Shown in pieces: positions 7,354-15,605 of a stretch of DNA of 51,397 nt. A model generated the notes under the pieces. The model saw nothing but the letters and a program-made list of their open reading frames with translations. It was not told where the DNA came from and searched no databases. Position 1 is the stretch's first letter. Each line of letters begins with the position of its first letter. The position numbers and the translations under genes are program-made. The DNA is from Meiothermus taiwanensis DSM 14542 (GTDB lineage: Bacteria > Deinococcota > Deinococci > Deinococcales > Thermaceae): the NCBI GenBank assembly GCA_000482765.1, contig AXWR01000023.1, forward strand, positions 1-51,397. Direction: 5' to 3'.

Positions 7354-8978
7354 CCGAGCTGCTGTTGTACACCTTGAGCGGGGTGTTCCTGGCACTGCTG
7401 ATGGGGGTGGCCCGGGGTTCCATGCGGCGCTGGGTGGTGGGCGCTGGGCTGGCTTTGTTAGTGGTTTTTGTGGCCTTTCCCTTCAGCCGGGCCCGGGGCT
7501 TTTTGAGCCGCGATACCATAGATCCCACCCTGCTGGGGCTTACACCCGTCTACCCTCTGCTGTTGTTGATTCCCCTGGGTGTGCTCATGGCCCTGACGCT
7601 TGCCCGTCGAGGCACGGCTGCCGGATGGGGCGGTGTGCTGGGGGGGGCGGGGGCGGTGCTGGTTGCGGGAAGCTGGTATGTGCAGCCAGCCCAGTTGGTG
7701 CGTATGCAGCCCATCAACGGTCTCATGGAGCTGCTGGTGGCCCTTGGGGTGGCCGCCTCGGTGGCCCTGCTTTCGTTTAGCCGCCCCAAACAGCGCGTGC
7801 CCATTCTGCTGGCCGCTGTTCTGGCGGGGGCGCTGGCGTTTTACTGGTTTCACGCTCCCCAGGGCGGTGGGGCCTACCTGCCCAAAATCCTGGGCTATTA
7901 CAAGCTGTTCTCCCCCACAGCGCCGGAGAGCCAGACGGCCATGGTCGAGGCCTACAACCAGGCCCTGCCTGAACTCAACGCCATACGCAAGGAGCTGGGT
8001 CAGGAGGAACTCAAGCCCATACAAAGCCTGGCCGACCTGCAAGGAGCCATCCCCCAGCAGGCCTCGAGCGAGGGGTACCGCCTGGTGCAGCCGGCCACAA
8101 CCCAGTACGGTGCTTTTGGCCTGTTCTTTCTGGCCGGAATCATGCTGGGGGCCGGGCTGGTGCTGCTACGAAACCCCGCGCTGCACGAGCCCGACGATTG
8201 GCGCGCCGGTATCTTGATTGCTTTGGTGGCGGGCTGCCTGATTCCGGCATTCGATGCCACCGAGTTCGACCTCAACAAGCTGGTGGTGGGCTGGCCCTTT
8301 TTGCAACAGTTCGCCGATAAAGCCTGGCCGCCCCTGCTGGCCGATGCCTCGACGGAGCGCTACCCGTTGCAAGAGGTGCTGAGCCAGATTGCCGTCACGG
8401 TACAGATGGCCCTGGTAGGCACCTTTCTGGCTGCGGTTTTTGCCATGCCCATCTCGTTTCTAGCGGCCCGCAACGTGACCTCGGGTACACCCCTGATGCG
8501 CTCGGTGTTCTACGTAACCCGCCTGTTTTTGAACGTACTGCGTGGGGTGCCTACCTTGATAATCGCGCTGATTCTGGTGGCAGCGGTGGGTCTGGGCCCT
8601 TTCGCTGGGGTGATGGCCATTGCCATCCACTCCCTGACCGAGCTGGGCAAGCTCTACTCCGAGGCCATCGAAAACGCCGATAAGGGCCCGGTTGAGGCCC
8701 TGGAATCCACCGGTGCAGCGGGGGTGAACGTGGTGCGCTGGGCCATTTTGCCCCAGGTGCTGCCCCTTTTTGTCTCCTATACCATCTACAACTTCGAGAT
8801 TAATTTCCGCTCCTCGCTGGTGCTGGGCCTGGTGGGGGCGGGCGGTATCGGCTACTTCATCAACGAGAAGATGGCCTCGGGGCAGTACGACCAGATGATT
8901 GTGGGGGTCATAGCGATTGTGGTGGTGGTGAACATCATCGACTTTGCTTCCTCGTGGTTGCGCAGCCGGCTGGTGTGA
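7350..8978 (+). CDS. phnE: PhnE-type permease with long N-terminal membrane extension
   Basis: This membrane component of the PhnDCE importer is 542 residues, about twice the usual 260-280. Residues from about 335 to the end form the normal binding-protein-dependent permease domain, including the EAA-type loop near EAIENADKGPVEALESTGA. The first half has four to five predicted membrane segments, a soluble stretch (about 175-245, with KILGYYKLFSP and a Gln/Glu-rich part) and further hydrophobic segments. The extension may be a second, diverged membrane module fused in frame. The gene ends before a strong hairpin shared with accA. Confidence 0.88.
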   Translation: MTELLLYTLSGVFLALLMGVARGSMRRWVVGAGLALLVVFVAFPFSRARGFLSRDTIDPTLLGLTPVYPLLLLIPLGVLMALTLARRGTAAGWGGVLGGAGAVLVAGSWYVQPAQLVRMQPINGLMELLVALGVAASVALLSFSRPKQRVPILLAAVLAGALAFYWFHAPQGGGAYLPKILGYYKLFSPTAPESQTAMVEAYNQALPELNAIRKELGQEELKPIQSLADLQGAIPQQASSEGYRLVQPATTQYGAFGLFFLAGIMLGAGLVLLRNPALHEPDDWRAGILIALVAGCLIPAFDATEFDLNKLVVGWPFLQQFADKAWPPLLADASTERYPLQEVLSQIAVTVQMALVGTFLAAVFAMPISFLAARNVTSGTPLMRSVFYVTRLFLNVLRGVPTLIIALILVAAVGLGPFAGVMAIAIHSLTELGKLYSEAIENADKGPVEALESTGAAGVNVVRWAILPQVLPLFVSYTIYNFEINFRSSLVLGLVGAGGIGYFINEKMASGQYDQMIVGVIAIVVVVNIIDFASSWLRSRLV

Positions 8979-9027
8979 GCTGAGCCGGGGAAGCTTTGCC
9001 ACCGGGTTGATTGGGGGCGTGAAAATA

Positions 9028-9059
9028 CAGGGGGCGGTGCATGGATCGCCCCCTGCTTT
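9028..9059. terminator. Bidirectional terminator between phnE and accA
   Basis: A 9-bp perfect stem pairs CAGGGGGCG (9028-9036) with CGCCCCCTG (9047-9055) across a 10-nt loop. It is followed by CTTTT on the plus strand, and by TATTTT when read on the minus strand. It can therefore end both the phnDCE and accDA transcripts, which converge here. Confidence 0.85.
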
Positions 9060-9080
9060 TGGGTACGTTTTGCTCCGTGA

Positions 9081-10028
9081 CTAGACCTGGTAGCGCCCCA
9101 GCCCCCTAAACCGCCGATAGCGGTCTTCGAATAGCTGTTCTGGGCCCAGGCCAGCGAGTTCAGCAAGCGTAGCCTGCAAGGCCTGTTTGATATTGCTCAG
9201 GGTGGTGGCGGGGTCGCGGTGGGCCCCGCCGCTGGGTTCGGGGATGATCCGATCCACGATACCCAGGCTCAGGAGGTCGGGGGCCGAGAGTTTGAGGGCC
9301 TCGGCGGCTTTGGCGGCTTCTTTGGCGTCGCGCCAGAGGATGGCCGCGCAGGACTCGGGCGAGATCACCGAGTACCAGGCGTTTTCCAGAATCAGCACGC
9401 GGTTGCCTACGCCAATCGCCAGGGCCCCTCCCGAGCCGCCCTCGCCCAGGATGATGGCGATGGCCGGCACCCTTAGGCGGGCCATGCGCTGGATGCTCTG
9501 GGCGATCACCCAGGCCTGGCCGCGCTCCTCAGCGGAGACGCCGGGGTAGGCACCGGGGGTGTCAATGAATGCAATGAAGGGTCGTCCGAAGCGGTCGGCC
9601 AGATCCATCATGCGCATAGCCTTGCGGTAGCCTTCGGGGTGGGGCATGGCAAAGTTGCGCCGGATGTTTTCCTTGGTGTCGCGGCCTTTCTGGTGGCCCA
9701 CCACCACCACCGAGGTGCCCTCAAAGCGGGCCAGGCCCCCCACCACCGCAGGGTCTTCGCCGTAGGTTCGGTCGCCGTACAGTTCGACAAACTCGCTCAT
9801 GATGCCCCCGATCACGTCGAGGGTGGTGGGGCGTCCAGGGGCGCGGGCCAGCTGCACCCGCTCCCAGCGGGACAGGTTGCCGAAGGTCTCCGATTTGAGC
9901 TGGGCCAGGCGCTCCCGCAGGACTTGAAGCTCGCCGGACAGATCCACCCCGCTGCTGGTAGCAAACCCCTCGAGCTCGGCGATTTTGGCCTCGAGCTCCT
10001 CGATGGGCTTTTCGAACTCAAGCGGCAT
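9081..10028 (-). CDS. accA: Acetyl-CoA carboxylase carboxyltransferase subunit alpha
   Basis: AccA joins AccD to transfer the carboxyl group from carboxybiotin to acetyl-CoA, giving malonyl-CoA for fatty-acid synthesis. The 315 residues show the N-terminal helical region (LEFEKPIEELEAKIAEL), the crotonase-like carboxyltransferase core with FIDTPGAYPGVSAEERGQ, and the oxyanion segment GEGGSGGALAIG. The ATG at 10028 is preferred over an in-frame GTG at 10034 because AAAGG sits at a proper distance before it. accD lies 38 bp upstream in the same direction. The biotin carboxylase genes accB and accC are not in the window. Confidence 0.95.
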   Translation of the reverse strand: MPLEFEKPIEELEAKIAELEGFATSSGVDLSGELQVLRERLAQLKSETFGNLSRWERVQLARAPGRPTTLDVIGGIMSEFVELYGDRTYGEDPAVVGGLARFEGTSVVVVGHQKGRDTKENIRRNFAMPHPEGYRKAMRMMDLADRFGRPFIAFIDTPGAYPGVSAEERGQAWVIAQSIQRMARLRVPAIAIILGEGGSGGALAIGVGNRVLILENAWYSVISPESCAAILWRDAKEAAKAAEALKLSAPDLLSLGIVDRIIPEPSGGAHRDPATTLSNIKQALQATLAELAGLGPEQLFEDRYRRFRGLGRYQV

Positions 10029-10066
10029 GGGCACCGCCTTTCGTTGGTTTATGCCAGATTGGAAGC

Positions 10067-10921
10067 CTACCCTGCATGGTTCACCGTCCTGGGGTGGAGC
10101 AGCTTGAGGATGCGTGCTACGGTTTCCTTGAGCCGGCGCCGGTCTACCACCTGGTCTACCATGCCGTGTTTGAGCAAAAACTCCGAGCGCTGGAAGCCCT
10201 CGGGCAGATCCTGGCGGATGGTTTGCTTAATCACTCGAGGCCCGGCAAAGCCAATCAGGGCACCGGGCTCGGCCAGAATCACGTCGGCAATGGCTGCGAA
10301 GCTGGCCGTAACCCCGCCGGTGGTAGGGTCGGTGAGGATGGAGATATAGGGCAGTTTTTGCGCCCATAACCGGTCGAGGGCCAGGGTGGTTTTGGCCATC
10401 TGCATCAGCGAAAGCGCCGCTTCCTGCATCCGGGCCCCCCCCGAGACCGAGACGATCACCACCGCCCGGTTTTCCTGGGCGGCCAGTTCGATGCCGCGGG
10501 TGATTTCCTCGCCCACCACGCTGCCCATCGAACCCCCGGCAAAGGCGTAGTCCATCACCAGCAGCACGCTTTCTATGCCCCCAATGGTGCAGCGCCCCCC
10601 CACGATGGCATCGGGGCGTCCGGCTTCTTTCTGGTAGCGCTCGAGCCGCTTGGGATAGGGCTCGGTATCCACAAAGCCCAGGGGGTCGGTGGGTTTGAGG
10701 CCGGTGATCTGCTCGAAGCTGCCGGCATCGGCCAGCATGGCGATGCGTTTGTCGGCAGAGAGCCGCAGGTGGTGCTCGCACTTAGGGCAGACGTGCAGGT
10801 TGGTCTCGAGATCTTTCTTGTATATCTGCGCGTCGCACTTGGGGCACTTGACCCACAGCTCGGGAATGTCCCTTGCCTCGCCCTGTGCCCGGCGACGGCG
10901 GAAGAGCCGCTCTAAGGCCAT
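10067..10921 (-). CDS. accD: Acetyl-CoA carboxylase carboxyltransferase subunit beta
   Basis: This 284-residue partner of AccA carries the N-terminal zinc ribbon (Cys26, Cys29, Cys45, Cys48 in CPKC...CPKC), which may also bind its own mRNA in relatives. The carboxyltransferase core follows ([20 protein letters not shown] and [20 protein letters not shown]). It is the first gene of accDA. TAAGAT (10930-10935) lies 8 nt before the ATG without a Shine-Dalgarno sequence, suggesting a leaderless message. An overlapping TATAAG with a TTCGCC at 17 bp is a possible -35/-10 pair. Confidence 0.96.
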   Translation of the reverse strand: MALERLFRRRRAQGEARDIPELWVKCPKCDAQIYKKDLETNLHVCPKCEHHLRLSADKRIAMLADAGSFEQITGLKPTDPLGFVDTEPYPKRLERYQKEAGRPDAIVGGRCTIGGIESVLLVMDYAFAGGSMGSVVGEEITRGIELAAQENRAVVIVSVSGGARMQEAALSLMQMAKTTLALDRLWAQKLPYISILTDPTTGGVTASFAAIADVILAEPGALIGFAGPRVIKQTIRQDLPEGFQRSEFLLKHGMVDQVVDRRRLKETVARILKLLHPRTVNHAG

Positions 10922-11036
10922 AACGCCCTATCTTATACCGCAGAATGAGAATAAGGCGAAACCCCCCTTGCTTTGGACGGGGTTCAAGTTTAGGGCTGCG
11001 ACTGACGGGTTGCGCTGAGTCGGCATGGATGGGCAC

Positions 11037-11987
11037 TTAGCGAATCGCGGTATAACCCACATAGGGGAGTGGGTCAACGGCCACCCCATACCGGTATACG
11101 CTGTAGTGCAGGTGCGGGCCGGTGGAGCGCCCGGTAGAACCAACCGCACCGATCAGGGCGCTTTGTTGAACCTGCTGGCCCTTTTCGACGTAGCTGGACG
11201 AAAGGTGTCCATACAGGGTGTGCAGACCATTGCCGTGGTCAATCAGGATCATCAAGCCAAAGATGGGGTTCCAGCCCATCTCGCTCACCGTTCCGGCAGC
11301 GGTGGCATAGACCGGTGTGCCCTCGGGTGCGGCAAAGTCTACGCCGTTGTGGAATTCGTAGGCCCCACCGCCAAAAGGATTGGAGCGGTAGCCGAAGGCG
11401 GAGGTGAGCGGAGCCTCTACCAGCAAGGGCAGCCCGGTGGGTATGAACAGGGTCGGGCTGGGGGGGCCGCCCTGGGGGGCGGGGCGCCGCAGCACCCGTC
11501 CAGGGCGGGGGTCGGGGGGGGGTGGGTTATTGAGCGCGAGGGCGGTGGCCTCGAGCTCGGCTGCAAAACCCTCCACCTGGGAGCGCAGGCTGAGCAGCAG
11601 GTTACCCAGATCAATGGGCTCGCCGGCCCCTCGAGGGGCCCCGTCGGGCCTGGGCACCGGGTTGGGCTGGGCTGGCTCGGGCAGGCGCAGCCTGGGTAGG
11701 CCGGCCTTGGCGCGGAGCCGGTTGATCTCGGCTTCCAGTACCTTGAGGCTTTGTTGCAGTTGAACAGCCTCGATGCCGTAGGCCTCGTTGCGGCTTTTTT
11801 CGGCCTCGAGTTCCAGGCTGAGCTTATAGGCCCGGGCCTCCAGCTGGGCCAGTTGCTGACGCTCGAGTGAGCTTTGGCTCCACCCCAGCAGCACCAGCAA
11901 CACCAGCAGCACCGGCAAAGCCGCCACCAGCCACAGCGGCACGGTCAGGGTGACGCTCGAGGCAAGGGAGCGGGGCGCTCTCGCCAT
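11037..11987 (-). CDS. M23-family (LytM) peptidoglycan endopeptidase, downstream copy
   Basis: The 316-residue protein has one N-terminal membrane anchor (about 15-37), a coiled coil (about 38-95), a proline-rich linker, and a C-terminal M23 domain. The domain keeps the complete zinc set: HNGVDF (HxxxD) and GPHLHY (HxH). Active LytM enzymes cut peptide cross-links in peptidoglycan; the anchor places it on the outer face of the inner membrane. It is the third gene of an M23-bactofilin-M23 set on one strand. TAGGCT (11997-12002) lies 9 nt before the ATG, so it may also have its own promoter. Confidence 0.9.
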   Translation of the reverse strand: MARAPRSLASSVTLTVPLWLVAALPVLLVLLVLLGWSQSSLERQQLAQLEARAYKLSLELEAEKSRNEAYGIEAVQLQQSLKVLEAEINRLRAKAGLPRLRLPEPAQPNPVPRPDGAPRGAGEPIDLGNLLLSLRSQVEGFAAELEATALALNNPPPPDPRPGRVLRRPAPQGGPPSPTLFIPTGLPLLVEAPLTSAFGYRSNPFGGGAYEFHNGVDFAAPEGTPVYATAAGTVSEMGWNPIFGLMILIDHGNGLHTLYGHLSSSYVEKGQQVQQSALIGAVGSTGRSTGPHLHYSVYRYGVAVDPLPYVGYTAIR

Positions 11988-12072
11988 GACCCATTTAGCC
12001 TACAGCAGGAAGGCCGGAGCCTTGGTGACGGCTAACCGCCCTCAAAAGAAAAGCTGCGGCTGGGGGTTTGGG

Positions 12073-12468
12073 CTATTGACTGCTGCCTGTTTTGGTGTTC
12101 TGGGGCAGGGCCCTGGGTTCGCCCGTCTGGCTGCGGCCCACAAACACCGCCCCGGCCTCCACATCCAGGGACATGGCCCGCACGTCCCCTTCTACCCGGG
12201 CGCTCTTGGTGATGTGCAGCTTGCCCAGTGCGATAACCTGGGCGCTAACCTGTCCGTGAATGATGATGTTGTTGGCTTTGATCTGATCGCCTTCGATCTG
12301 GGCGTTGCTGCCGATCTCCAGGTCGCCTTCAACTGTGACCGATCCCTTGATCTTCCCGTCGATGCGGGTGTTGCCTGGGGCTCTAAGGTTGCCTTCGATC
12401 TCACTGCCCTCGCTCAGGTAGGTGAGCGCAGCTGGATTGGGTTTACGTCCTCCACCTAACACCGCCAT
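12073..12468 (-). CDS. Bactofilin (polymer-forming cytoskeletal protein)
   Basis: The 131-residue protein is made of short hydrophobic/Gly-Asp beta-helix rungs (GSEIEGNLRAPGNTRIDGKIKGSVTVEGDLEIG is the pattern, broken here by turns) flanked by a disordered N-terminus and C-terminus. Bactofilins polymerise without nucleotide and often bind the membrane to position cell-wall enzymes. It lies between two M23 peptidases, a pairing seen in other bacteria where a bactofilin controls a LytM enzyme. AGGGG lies about 9 nt before the ATG, so this internal gene appears to be translated with a Shine-Dalgarno. Confidence 0.9.
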   Translation of the reverse strand: MAVLGGGRKPNPAALTYLSEGSEIEGNLRAPGNTRIDGKIKGSVTVEGDLEIGSNAQIEGDQIKANNIIIHGQVSAQVIALGKLHITKSARVEGDVRAMSLDVEAGAVFVGRSQTGEPRALPQNTKTGSSQ

Positions 12469-12506
12469 AGTTTACACCCCTGCCCATCAAACTTACCGCG
12501 GCCTGC

Positions 12507-13409
12507 TCAGTCTAGGTAGGGAATCGGATTAACCTCGCCCCCGTTGCGGAAAACCGTGTAGTGCAGGTGGGGCCCGGTTGAGCGGCCCGTTGAGCCCACC
12601 TGCCCTACCACATCGCCGCGCTCGAGGCGTTGCCCAACCCGTACCGTGATGGAGGATAGGTGCCCATACAAGGTGCGGTAGCCGTAACCGTGATCCACCA
12701 CCACCGCTAGGCCAAAGGGGCCCTTCCAGCCGGTCTCGATGACCCTGCCGGCCCCGGTGACCCGCACGGGGGTGCCGTAAGAGGCAGGGAAGTCCAACCC
12801 GTTATGGAACTCAAAGCCCCAGCCAAAAGGGTTGCGACGGTAGCCGAAATACGAGGTGATCCGGGTCTGTCCACGAATGGGGTAGCCGTAGGGCAGGGCG
12901 GCTTCCCGCTCAAGGGTTTCGTTGAGCGCTGGAGACACCTCGCTCAGCTTCTCAGAAAAAGCCTGGGTTTGCTGCTCAGCAAACTTAAAGACGTCCTCGA
13001 GCGCCGCCGGGGTTGCAGCCCCGCCGCGCCCACCGCCCTCGTTGCGGGTTGGGGTGAGCTTGATTTTGGGCATCCCGGCCCGCTCGCGCAGGGTGTTGAT
13101 CTCTTTTTCGAGCACCTCGAGCTGCCGCAGAATGCGCTGGGCATCCTGGCTGAGTGCGTTGTTGCGGGTGCGCTCAGCTGCCAACTGGTTGTTGAGCTTG
13201 CGGGCCTGATCCGAAAGACTTACCAGCTGAATTTGAAGGCTGCGCATCTCAGCGGTGCGCTGCCAGAGCCAGAGGTTCAGCCCGCTCCAGACCAGCAGCG
13301 CCAGCACCACCACCAGTGGAACCCACACGGGCAAGGAAAACGTCCGCGGGGCGGCGCCGGTGCGGGCCAGCCACAGGGTATAGCGCACAGGGTGTCGGCG
13401 CAGCGGCAT
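12507..13409 (-). CDS. M23-family (LytM) peptidoglycan endopeptidase, upstream copy
   Basis: This 300-residue paralogue of the 11037 gene has a basic N-terminus, a membrane segment (about 25-48), a coiled coil (about 50-100), a Gly/Arg linker and an M23 domain with HNGLDF and GPHLHY. All zinc and catalytic residues are present, so it is probably active rather than an activator. It is the first gene of the M23-bactofilin-M23 set. A promoter with -35 TTGACT and -10 TACTTA precedes it. Confidence 0.9.
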   Translation of the reverse strand: MPLRRHPVRYTLWLARTGAAPRTFSLPVWVPLVVVLALLVWSGLNLWLWQRTAEMRSLQIQLVSLSDQARKLNNQLAAERTRNNALSQDAQRILRQLEVLEKEINTLRERAGMPKIKLTPTRNEGGGRGGAATPAALEDVFKFAEQQTQAFSEKLSEVSPALNETLEREAALPYGYPIRGQTRITSYFGYRRNPFGWGFEFHNGLDFPASYGTPVRVTGAGRVIETGWKGPFGLAVVVDHGYGYRTLYGHLSSITVRVGQRLERGDVVGQVGSTGRSTGPHLHYTVFRNGGEVNPIPYLD

Positions 13410-13418
13410 CAGGTGCTA

Positions 13419-13448
13419 TAAGTAACGCCGCCTTATGGTTAAAGTCAA
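13419..13448 (-). promoter_or_regulatory. Promoter of the M23-bactofilin-M23 cluster
   Basis: On the minus strand TTGACT (13443-13448) and TACTTA (13419-13424) are separated by 18 bp. The -10 box is 9 nt before the ATG at 13409, so the transcript probably begins at the start codon. Confidence 0.65.
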
Positions 13449-13635
13449 GGGGCCTTTAATCGACCCGACCCAATTTCTCATCTTCAGGCCCTTCCGGATT
13501 TACCCACGCGCAGCTAGCAATTGTGACGCGGTGAGATATTCTGATGAGAGTTTATTTAGGGGACGGGGCGTTACATGAACGATCCTTAGTGGTTCAGAAC
13601 ACTTTTTTCTAAAGCGATTATTAGTTGGGCAAAGG

Positions 13636-14403
13636 TTAGGCAAACTGCGCGGCTGCCTCGATGGCTACGTCAATGGCGCGCTGTACTGCCAGGCCCTTGG
13701 CCTCCAGGATGGGCTGCTCGGCCCGGGTGCGCTGCGCGATGATGCCGCAGATGCAGGCGGCGGCAAACCCGTAGACGTTGCCCATCTTGAACAGGGTGCC
13801 GGCCTCCATCTCGTAGTTGAGTACGCGCAGGTGGCGGTACTCCTCGGTGATTCCCTGCAGGCTCCTAAGCAGGTGGGGATTGGCCGAGCCGGTGCGCTCC
13901 TGCCCCTCGTAAAAGGTGTCTACCGAGGCGGTGATGCCCAGGGCGTACTCGACACCCAGGCGCTGGGCGGCCTCCACCAGGGCCACGGTGAGGAAGGGGT
14001 CGGCGCTGGCCGGGTACTCGGGGGGGGCGATGTCGTTGGCCGCGCCCTGACGGCACAGGGCTGCCTTAGAGATCACCACGCTGCCAGGTTTTACGTCCTC
14101 CTGGATGGAGCCGCTGGTGCCCACCCGGATGATGGTGCGGATGCCAATTTGCACCAGCTCGTTAACCACGATGCTCAGGCTGGGGGCGCCCATGCCGCTG
14201 GTGGCTGAAATGATGGGCCGTCCGTTGGGCAAAAAACCGAGATAGCTGTTCAAGCCTCGGTTTTCCGAGAGGGTTTTGATCTGGCTTAGCTTGGTTTGGG
14301 CTATCTGGGTCGCGCGGTTGGGGTCGCCGCTCAGAAGAGCCAGGGTGGGGCGCTGATCGCCCAGGTCTTCGGGCCCGAAGCCGATGTGGTACAGGTCTGC
14401 CAT
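13636..14403 (-). CDS. Uridine phosphorylase / nucleoside phosphorylase
   Basis: This 255-residue member of the NP-I nucleoside phosphorylase family splits a nucleoside with phosphate into base and ribose-1-phosphate. Visible features are the phosphate-binding LLSGDPNRA segment near the N-terminus, GTSGSIQEDVKPGSVVIS, and the C-terminal VLNYEMEAGTLFKMG where Glu-Met-Glu contacts ribose. The uridine-type motif favours Udp over purine phosphorylases, but substrate range is inferred. CATAAT (14410-14415) lies 6 nt before the ATG. A non-coding stretch of about 226 bp separates it from the M23 cluster. Confidence 0.9.
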   Translation of the reverse strand: MADLYHIGFGPEDLGDQRPTLALLSGDPNRATQIAQTKLSQIKTLSENRGLNSYLGFLPNGRPIISATSGMGAPSLSIVVNELVQIGIRTIIRVGTSGSIQEDVKPGSVVISKAALCRQGAANDIAPPEYPASADPFLTVALVEAAQRLGVEYALGITASVDTFYEGQERTGSANPHLLRSLQGITEEYRHLRVLNYEMEAGTLFKMGNVYGFAAACICGIIAQRTRAEQPILEAKGLAVQRAIDVAIEAAAQFA

Positions 14404-14455
14404 AGGCCCATTATGGCACTCGAGGCCCCGCCATCAAGCCAGCCATGCCAGGGCT

Positions 14456-15553
14456 TCAACCGGTTAGACCACGGCGGGTAGAAGGCAGGGTGATCTTGCC
14501 CGCGATGGCGCTCTGGCTCGCCCCTGTAACTTGTTGCAGGACGTTGGGCAGCTCGAGGTAGCGCAAATACCCCAGCACTGCAAAACACAGGGCCTCCCGG
14601 TGCTTGGCGTTCAGCCCCCTTTCTGCAAAGGTATATACCGGAACCGGTAACAGGGCCTTGAGGTGTTGCATGAGGGTGGGGTTGTAGGCTCCACCGCCAG
14701 CCACCCAGATTTCGTCGAGGCCCATGGGTATCACAAATGCTTGGTAGGCCTGGGCGATGGAGCGGGCCGTGAACAGGGTCAGGCTGGCGAGGAGCCGGGC
14801 CGGTGGAAGCGTTCCGTCCTGCTCGAGCTGCTCTAGGTTCCAGGTTTCGCGCCCGGTCGATTTGGGGGGGGTGCGGGCAAAGTAGGGGTGTTGCAGCCAG
14901 GTTTCTACCCGATTGAGGTCGGGGAGGCTCGAGGCCGCTATCTTTCCATCGGTGTCCTGGTGCAGCCCCAAACGACCTGCGGCTTCGTCGAGCAGGGCGT
15001 TGCCAGGGCCGGTGTCGAAGGCCAGCACCTTGCTGGGGTTCAGGTCGGCGGGCAGGTAGGTCAGGTTGGAGATGCCCCCGATGTTGTGGATGGCCCTGTT
15101 GACCCCTTTTTCTCCATAGAGCAGCAGGTCGGGATAGGGTACCAAGGGCGCACCTTCCCCGCCTAGGGCCAGGTCGGAGGGGCGAAAATCGGAGACCACC
15201 GGTACGCCCAGGGCCTCCGCCAGGTAAGCGGGCTCGCCTATTTGCAAGGTGGTGTGGGGGGGTTCGTGCCAGACGGTTTGTCCGTGGGAGGCTGCTAGGT
15301 CTACCTGGCCCTTGAAATCGGCAGCCGCTTCTGCATAAAAACGGCCCAGGGCATGGTGCAGCAGGGCCACCTCGCGGGTCGTAACCTGCGACTTCAAGGT
15401 GCGGATAATCTGGGCGCGCAGCTCGTCCGGAAAAGGGGCTTCTTTGTGGCGAAGCACCCGCCAGTCGAGCTTAGGAGGCCGACCCTCCAGCTCGGCCAGC
15501 ACCAGATCCACCGCGTCCACCGAAGTGCCGGACATCAGACCTAAAACGCGCAT
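14456..15553 (-). CDS. anmK: Anhydro-N-acetylmuramic acid kinase
   Basis: AnmK phosphorylates and opens 1,6-anhydro-MurNAc to MurNAc-6-phosphate during peptidoglycan recycling. The 365 residues show the ATP-binding start MRVLGLMSGTSVDAVDLVLAE, the catalytic region ASHGQTVWHEP, DTGPGNALLDEAA and WVAGGGAYNP. A much longer frame exists upstream to 15913, but it runs across the divergent promoter and the neighbouring gene. The start at 15553 has TAGAGT (15561-15566) 7 nt upstream and matches the family N-terminus. The divergent neighbour is a serine hydrolase of the kind often found with recycling genes. Confidence 0.94.
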   Translation of the reverse strand: MRVLGLMSGTSVDAVDLVLAELEGRPPKLDWRVLRHKEAPFPDELRAQIIRTLKSQVTTREVALLHHALGRFYAEAAADFKGQVDLAASHGQTVWHEPPHTTLQIGEPAYLAEALGVPVVSDFRPSDLALGGEGAPLVPYPDLLLYGEKGVNRAIHNIGGISNLTYLPADLNPSKVLAFDTGPGNALLDEAAGRLGLHQDTDGKIAASSLPDLNRVETWLQHPYFARTPPKSTGRETWNLEQLEQDGTLPPARLLASLTLFTARSIAQAYQAFVIPMGLDEIWVAGGGAYNPTLMQHLKALLPVPVYTFAERGLNAKHREALCFAVLGYLRYLELPNVLQQVTGASQSAIAGKITLPSTRRGLTG

Positions 15554-15560
15554 AGCCCAG

Positions 15561-15596
15561 ACTCTACCCCTATTCGCTCTGTGAGCGATATAGACT
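15561..15596. promoter_or_regulatory. Divergent leaderless promoters (anmK / serine hydrolase)
   Basis: TAGAGT on the minus strand (15561-15566) is 7 nt before the anmK ATG, and TAGACT on the plus strand (15591-15596) is 9 nt before the hydrolase ATG. The whole intergenic gap is 52 bp, so the two promoters are back to back and could be co-regulated. Confidence 0.6.
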
Positions 15597-15605
15597 GGGG
15601 GGGTC

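Noticed and set aside
10955..10985. Hairpin-like CCCC/GGGG pair after the downstream M23 gene
   Set aside because: The stem is only 4-5 bp with an 11-nt loop and no T-run; not a credible terminator.
13543..13611. Possible 22-codon ORF (ATGAGAGTTTATTTAG...) in the gap upstream of the M23 cluster
   Set aside because: TATTCT is only 1 nt before the ATG, there is no Shine-Dalgarno sequence and the product has no recognisable character; too weak to call.
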